Origin: DASXTS01 sp036505275
Lineage (GTDB): Bacteria > Actinomycetota > Actinomycetes > Mycobacteriales > Pseudonocardiaceae
Assembly: GCA_036505275.1 (NCBI GenBank)
Contig: DASXTS010000506.1
Location: 1 to 7,203 of the forward strand
DNA length: 7,203 bases
Direction: 5' to 3'
Shown: positions 4,187 to 7,203 of the stretch, piece after piece
Layout of the letters: each line of letters starts with the position of its first letter
How positions within the stretch are numbered: the first letter of the stretch is position 1
Notes under the pieces: generated by a model
The model's input: only the letters and a program-made list of their open reading frames with translations
What the model was told of the DNA's origin: nothing
The model's database searches: none
Position numbers and translations under genes: made by a program

Positions 4187-6414
4187 GCGCGCGGTTGGCC
4201 GTGCTGACCAGCGGCGGCGACGCGCAGGGCATGAACCCGGCCGTGCGTGCGGTGGTCCGCACCGCGCTGCACATGGGCGCGGACATCTTCGCGGTGTACG
4301 AGGGCTATCAGGGGCTGGTCGAGGGCGGCGCCCGCATCCGCCCGGTGTCCTGGGACGACGTCAGCAACATCCTCAACCGCGGCGGAACCGTGATCGGAAC
4401 AGCCCGGTCGATGGATTTCCGCCAGCGTGAGGGCCGGCGGCGAGCCGTGCACAACCTGGTGGAACGCGGCATCGACCGGCTCGTTGTGATCGGCGGCGAC
4501 GGCAGCCTGTCCGGCGCGGACCTGCTGCGCGAGGAATGGCCGTCGCTGATCGAGGAGCTGGTGGCCGAGGGCACGATCAGCCGTGAGACCGCCGACCAGC
4601 ACCCGGCGTTGATGATCGCCGGGCTGGTCGGCTCGATCGACAATGACATGCTCGGCACGGACATGACGATCGGCGCCGACTCGGCCCTGCACCGAATCAT
4701 TGAGGCACTGGACGCGATCGGCTCGACCGCCGAGAGCCACCAGCGCAGCTTCGTGGTGGAGGTGATGGGCCGTCACTGCGGCTACCTGGCGCTGATGAGC
4801 GCGATCGCCGGCAATGCCGCCTACATGCTGATCCCGGAGTTCCCGCCGGACCCCGGCTGGGAGCAGGACCTGTGCGACGTGCTGCGCAACGGGCGCGCGG
4901 CCGGGCGGCGCAACAGCGTCGTGATCGTCGCCGAAGGCGCGCACGACACGGCCAACCAGCCGATCACCAGCGAGTACGTCCACCAGGTGCTCGAGGAGCA
5001 GCTCGGCGAGGACGCCAGGGTGACGATCCTCGGGCACGTACAACGCGGCGGCCGGCCCAGCGCCGCCGACCGGTCGATGAGCTCCATCCTGGGCTACGCG
5101 GCCGTCAAGGACGTGTTGGCCGCCACGCCGACGAGCGTGCCGCAGCTGATCGGGCTGCAGGGTAACCGGGTGGCCAAAGAGCCGCTGATGGAGTGCGTGG
5201 CCCGCACCCGGGAGCTGGCCGACCGGATCGCGGCCAAAGACCACGACACCGCCCTGATGATGCGCGGCGACGCCTACACCGAGATGATCCACGTCTTCCG
5301 CTCGATCGCCTACGCCCTACCCAGCATGCGGATCTCGCAGCGGTCCTCCCGGATCGGCGTGCTCAACGTCGGTGGACTGGCACCGGGCATGAACGCCGCC
5401 GCCGCCGCTGCGGTGCGCCTCGGGCTGGACCGTGGGCACACGATGCTCGGCATCAATCGCAGCTTCCAGGGGTTGGCCGAGGGCGACGTCCGCGAGCTGC
5501 AGTGGGGCGACGTCGAGGGTTGGACCGCTCTCGGCGGCGCCGAACTGGGGATCAGCCGAAAGGTGCCGACCGTCAAGGACCTGTACGCCATCGGCCGCGG
5601 CCTTGAAGACAATCGAATCGATGCTTTGATGATCATCGGTGGCTGGGACGCGTTCCAGTCCGCCGGCACCATGTACGGCGAGCGTGAGCGCTATCCCGCG
5701 TTCCAGGTCCCGACGATCCTGCTGCCGGCCACGATCGACAACAACATCCCCAACGCGGAGTTGTCGGTCGGCTGCGACAGCGCGCTCAACCTCATCGTCG
5801 ACTCCATCGACCGGGTGCGGCAGGCCGGAACCGCGTCGCGGCGCTGCTTTGTCGTAGAGACGATGGGTGGCTTCTGCGGTTACCTGGCGCTGCTCGGTGG
5901 GCTGTCCGGCGGCGCCGTGCATGTCTACCTGCACGAGGAGGGCATCACGCTCAAGGACCTGGCGACTGACGTCGAGCGGATGGTGCAGAGCTTCCGAGTC
6001 GGGCAGAAGCTGTTCCTCACCGTGATGAACGAAAGAGCCAGCCCGATGTACACGAGCGAGTTCCTGTGCCGGCTCTTCGAGCAGGAGAGCCAGGGCCTGT
6101 TCGACGCCCGCGAAGTCGTGCTCGGGCAGACCCAGCAGGGTGGCACTCCGTCCCCATTCGACCGGATCCTCGCCACCCGCCTCGCCCACCACTCCATCGA
6201 CTGGCTGAGCAACCAGATCGACTCCGGTGAGGCCGACAGCGCGGTGATCGGGCTGCACGAAGGCAATGTCCGCGTACTTTCGTTACGCGACGCCCAAGAC
6301 CTGGCCGACTGGGAGCACCGCCGCCCGATCAACCAGTGGTGGATGCAGCTACGCCACATCCTCAACGTGCTGGCCAACCGCCTCGCCGCCGACGCCGACA
6401 CCACTACAAGTTGA
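4183..6414 (+). CDS. pfkA: Tandem (eukaryote-like) 6-phosphofructokinase, two fused PFK domains
   Basis: Predicted ATP-dependent kinase converting fructose-6-phosphate to fructose-1,6-bisphosphate in the cytosol. The 743-residue product has two PFK domains (about 1-375 and 390-735); ordinary bacterial PfkA is about 320 residues. The N-half is intact: TSGGDAQGMN (9-18), Arg75 in GTAR, GGDGS (104-108; Gly107 favours ATP over pyrophosphate), GSIDND with catalytic Asp153, SHQR with Arg188, MGRHCGY (195-201) and LGHVQRGG with His285. The C-half keeps the fold but reads VGGLAPGMN (Leu399 for Asp13), GGWDA (486-490) for GGDGS, TIDNN (Asn521 for Asp155), MGG (561-563) for MGR and LGQTQQGG (Gln649 for His285), so it is probably regulatory. 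This matches the layout of animal and fungal PFK, and blocks such as GSIDNDxxGTDMTIG, EVMGRHCGYLAL and PLMECV closely match animal PFK from memory. It overlaps mtlD by ATGA, so translation is probably coupled. It would consume the fructose-6-phosphate made by MtlD. The reaction is firm; effectors are unknown. Confidence 0.95.
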   Translation: MSARLAVLTSGGDAQGMNPAVRAVVRTALHMGADIFAVYEGYQGLVEGGARIRPVSWDDVSNILNRGGTVIGTARSMDFRQREGRRRAVHNLVERGIDRLVVIGGDGSLSGADLLREEWPSLIEELVAEGTISRETADQHPALMIAGLVGSIDNDMLGTDMTIGADSALHRIIEALDAIGSTAESHQRSFVVEVMGRHCGYLALMSAIAGNAAYMLIPEFPPDPGWEQDLCDVLRNGRAAGRRNSVVIVAEGAHDTANQPITSEYVHQVLEEQLGEDARVTILGHVQRGGRPSAADRSMSSILGYAAVKDVLAATPTSVPQLIGLQGNRVAKEPLMECVARTRELADRIAAKDHDTALMMRGDAYTEMIHVFRSIAYALPSMRISQRSSRIGVLNVGGLAPGMNAAAAAAVRLGLDRGHTMLGINRSFQGLAEGDVRELQWGDVEGWTALGGAELGISRKVPTVKDLYAIGRGLEDNRIDALMIIGGWDAFQSAGTMYGERERYPAFQVPTILLPATIDNNIPNAELSVGCDSALNLIVDSIDRVRQAGTASRRCFVVETMGGFCGYLALLGGLSGGAVHVYLHEEGITLKDLATDVERMVQSFRVGQKLFLTVMNERASPMYTSEFLCRLFEQESQGLFDAREVVLGQTQQGGTPSPFDRILATRLAHHSIDWLSNQIDSGEADSAVIGLHEGNVRVLSLRDAQDLADWEHRRPINQWWMQLRHILNVLANRLAADADTTTS

Positions 6415-6429
6415 CCTTGGTTTACCTCG

Positions 6430-6609
6430 CAGCAGGCGCGCCGCTTCCCCGACCCAGCCTTCGGCGCCGCCGTTGTCGCAGTCTCCGCCGGCGGTCTGTG
6501 GGCCGTTCTGGGGGCGTTCTGGGGACATCTCGCCGCGATCGCCCTCACCGCCACGGCCATTGTCCTGGCCGCTGCCATCACCCTGGCTGCCACGCTGCCG
6601 AACCGCCAT
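6430..6609 (+). pseudogene. Orphan hydrophobic reading frame, possible membrane-gene remnant
   Basis: After the pfk stop, the same frame reads QQARRFPDPAFG followed by about 44 mostly hydrophobic residues rich in Ala, Val, Leu and Trp (6466-6600), enough for one or two membrane segments. Of 55 codons counted from 6445 to 6609, about 80% end in G or C, which is coding-like. No ATG, GTG or ribosome binding site opens this frame after the pfk stop, and it runs on antisense into the HNH gene without a matching product. It may be a decayed small membrane-protein gene that lost its 5' end, or a chance open frame in GC-rich DNA. I do not recognise a family. Confidence 0.25.
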
Positions 6610-6681
6610 TCAATGCCAGCGACCTGGCTACCTGAAACACATCAGTGCGCAGCTGACGCGAATGGGCTTCGACTGCTCGGC

Positions 6682-7203
6682 CTAGTTGCGGTTTACGGTG
6701 AATCGGCCGTCCGGTCGGAAGGTCGCGCCGTACCTGTGGGCCTGGGTGTGGTGGTTGCGGCAGGCGAGCACCCCGCCCTGGTAGCTGGTCGGCCCGCCTT
6801 CCGCCCACGGCCGCTTATGATGAATATCACAATGCTGCGCCGGCACCTCACACCCGGCGAACTGGCAGGTGCGATCCCGGAGTTCGATGGCCCGGCGGAT
6901 GGCGATCGGCCACACCCGGGTCTTGCGGCCAATGTCCAGCACCTCACCGGCACTGTTGAGCACCGCGGGGATGATCGAGCAATCGCACGCCAGCATGCGC
7001 GCGTCCGCGGCGCTGATCGGCCCCACCCAACTCAGGCTTGCCGGCTCCGCGCCCAACTGCCCGACCAGCGACTCGTAGGACAGGGTGACCAGCAGGTGCG
7101 GCTTCTCCCCGTTCACCTCCGGCAGCCCACCGCCGTCCAACGCCCGCCGGCACAACTCGGTCAGCGCATCCGCCCGCCGCTGCCCGGCGGTGCGCGCGTC
7201 GTC
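6682..7203 (-). CDS. DUF222/13E12-type HNH endonuclease domain protein, N-terminal part outside window
   Basis: The frame is open to the right edge, so this is the C-terminal 173 residues of a longer protein; the family is commonly 400-500 residues with an N-terminal DUF222 region. The visible start DDARTAGQRRADALTELCRRALDGGGLP and HLLVTLSYESL are standard for the end of DUF222. They are followed by LDIGRKTRVWPIAIRRAIELRDRTC and the HNH module: CQFAGC and a later ACRNHH supply metal-binding-type residues, and DIHH (6817-6828) supplies the general-base histidines. The central asparagine is not where expected: the segment reads SYQGGVLAC, with glycine at the usual D-N-G/L position. A TTG at 7153-7155 could be read as a start, but the conserved sequence upstream of it shows the gene extends further. 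Such proteins are abundant and often multicopy in actinomycetes, and their role is poorly known. It faces the mannitol operon convergently and has no evident link to it. Confidence 0.88.
   Translation of the reverse strand, partial: DDARTAGQRRADALTELCRRALDGGGLPEVNGEKPHLLVTLSYESLVGQLGAEPASLSWVGPISAADARMLACDCSIIPAVLNSAGEVLDIGRKTRVWPIAIRRAIELRDRTCQFAGCEVPAQHCDIHHKRPWAEGGPTSYQGGVLACRNHHTQAHRYGATFRPDGRFTVNRN

Noticed and set aside
4060..5292. Long antisense frame of about 410 residues opposite the mtlD end and pfk N-half, with a similar one at 5317-6258.
   Set aside because: The composition (His, Arg, Val, Ala, Gln rich) is typical of the antisense of GC-rich genes; no family motif is visible, and the sense strand encodes a clear enzyme.
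6415..6681. Search for an intrinsic terminator between the convergent pfk and HNH genes.
   Set aside because: Only short imperfect GC-rich complementarities were seen and no stem followed by a T-run, so no terminator is annotated.
6266..6685. Plus-strand frame of 139 residues spanning the pfk 3' end and the gap.
   Set aside because: Its first part is a shadow of pfk and the rest is Ser/Pro/Arg-rich without motifs. The hydrophobic frame beside it is the more coding-like reading of this gap.
1..7203. Search for CRISPR arrays, tRNA or rRNA genes, insertion-sequence ends and attachment sites.
   Set aside because: No regularly spaced repeats, tRNA-like cloverleaf, transposase or terminal inverted repeats were recognised by eye.

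Overview
The window comes from a high-GC Gram-positive bacterium, almost certainly an actinomycete (Actinomycetota). The evidence is strong GC bias at third codon positions, an F420/FMN-type luciferase-like oxidoreductase, a DUF222/13E12-type HNH protein, and an upstream palindrome resembling the DasR sites of Streptomyces relatives. The sequence alone does not resolve the genus.

Layout. (1) Positions 2-784 (+) are the 3' part of a luciferase-like (LLM class) oxidoreductase gene ending in a short tandem repeat. (2) Positions 785-946 are a control region. It holds a 16-bp near-palindrome close to the DasR/GntR-HutC consensus, a possible -35/-10 pair overlapping it, and a leader with self-complementary G/C runs before a strong ribosome binding site. 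(3) Positions 947-6414 (+) are a four-gene mannitol operon: mtlA (PTS enzyme IICB), a 13-bp perfect hairpin in the intercistronic gap, mtlF (enzyme IIA), mtlD (mannitol-1-phosphate 5-dehydrogenase), and a 743-residue tandem 6-phosphofructokinase overlapping mtlD by ATGA. (4) Positions 6415-6681 separate convergent genes. They hold an orphan coding-like hydrophobic reading frame but no clear terminator. (5) Positions 6682-7203 (-) are the 3' part of an HNH/DUF222 gene that runs off the window.

How the genes work together. MtlF and MtlA bring in mannitol as mannitol-1-phosphate, using phosphate from general PTS proteins not encoded here. MtlD oxidises it to fructose-6-phosphate, and the phosphofructokinase commits that to glycolysis as fructose-1,6-bisphosphate. 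The four genes thus form a complete module from external mannitol to fructose-1,6-bisphosphate.

The most unusual item is the phosphofructokinase. It has two fused PFK domains, an intact catalytic N-half and a C-half lacking key catalytic residues. This is the architecture of animal and fungal PFK, and whole motif blocks match the animal enzymes as I remember them. The second notable item is the DasR-like operator, which would tie mannitol uptake to the aminosugar regulon.
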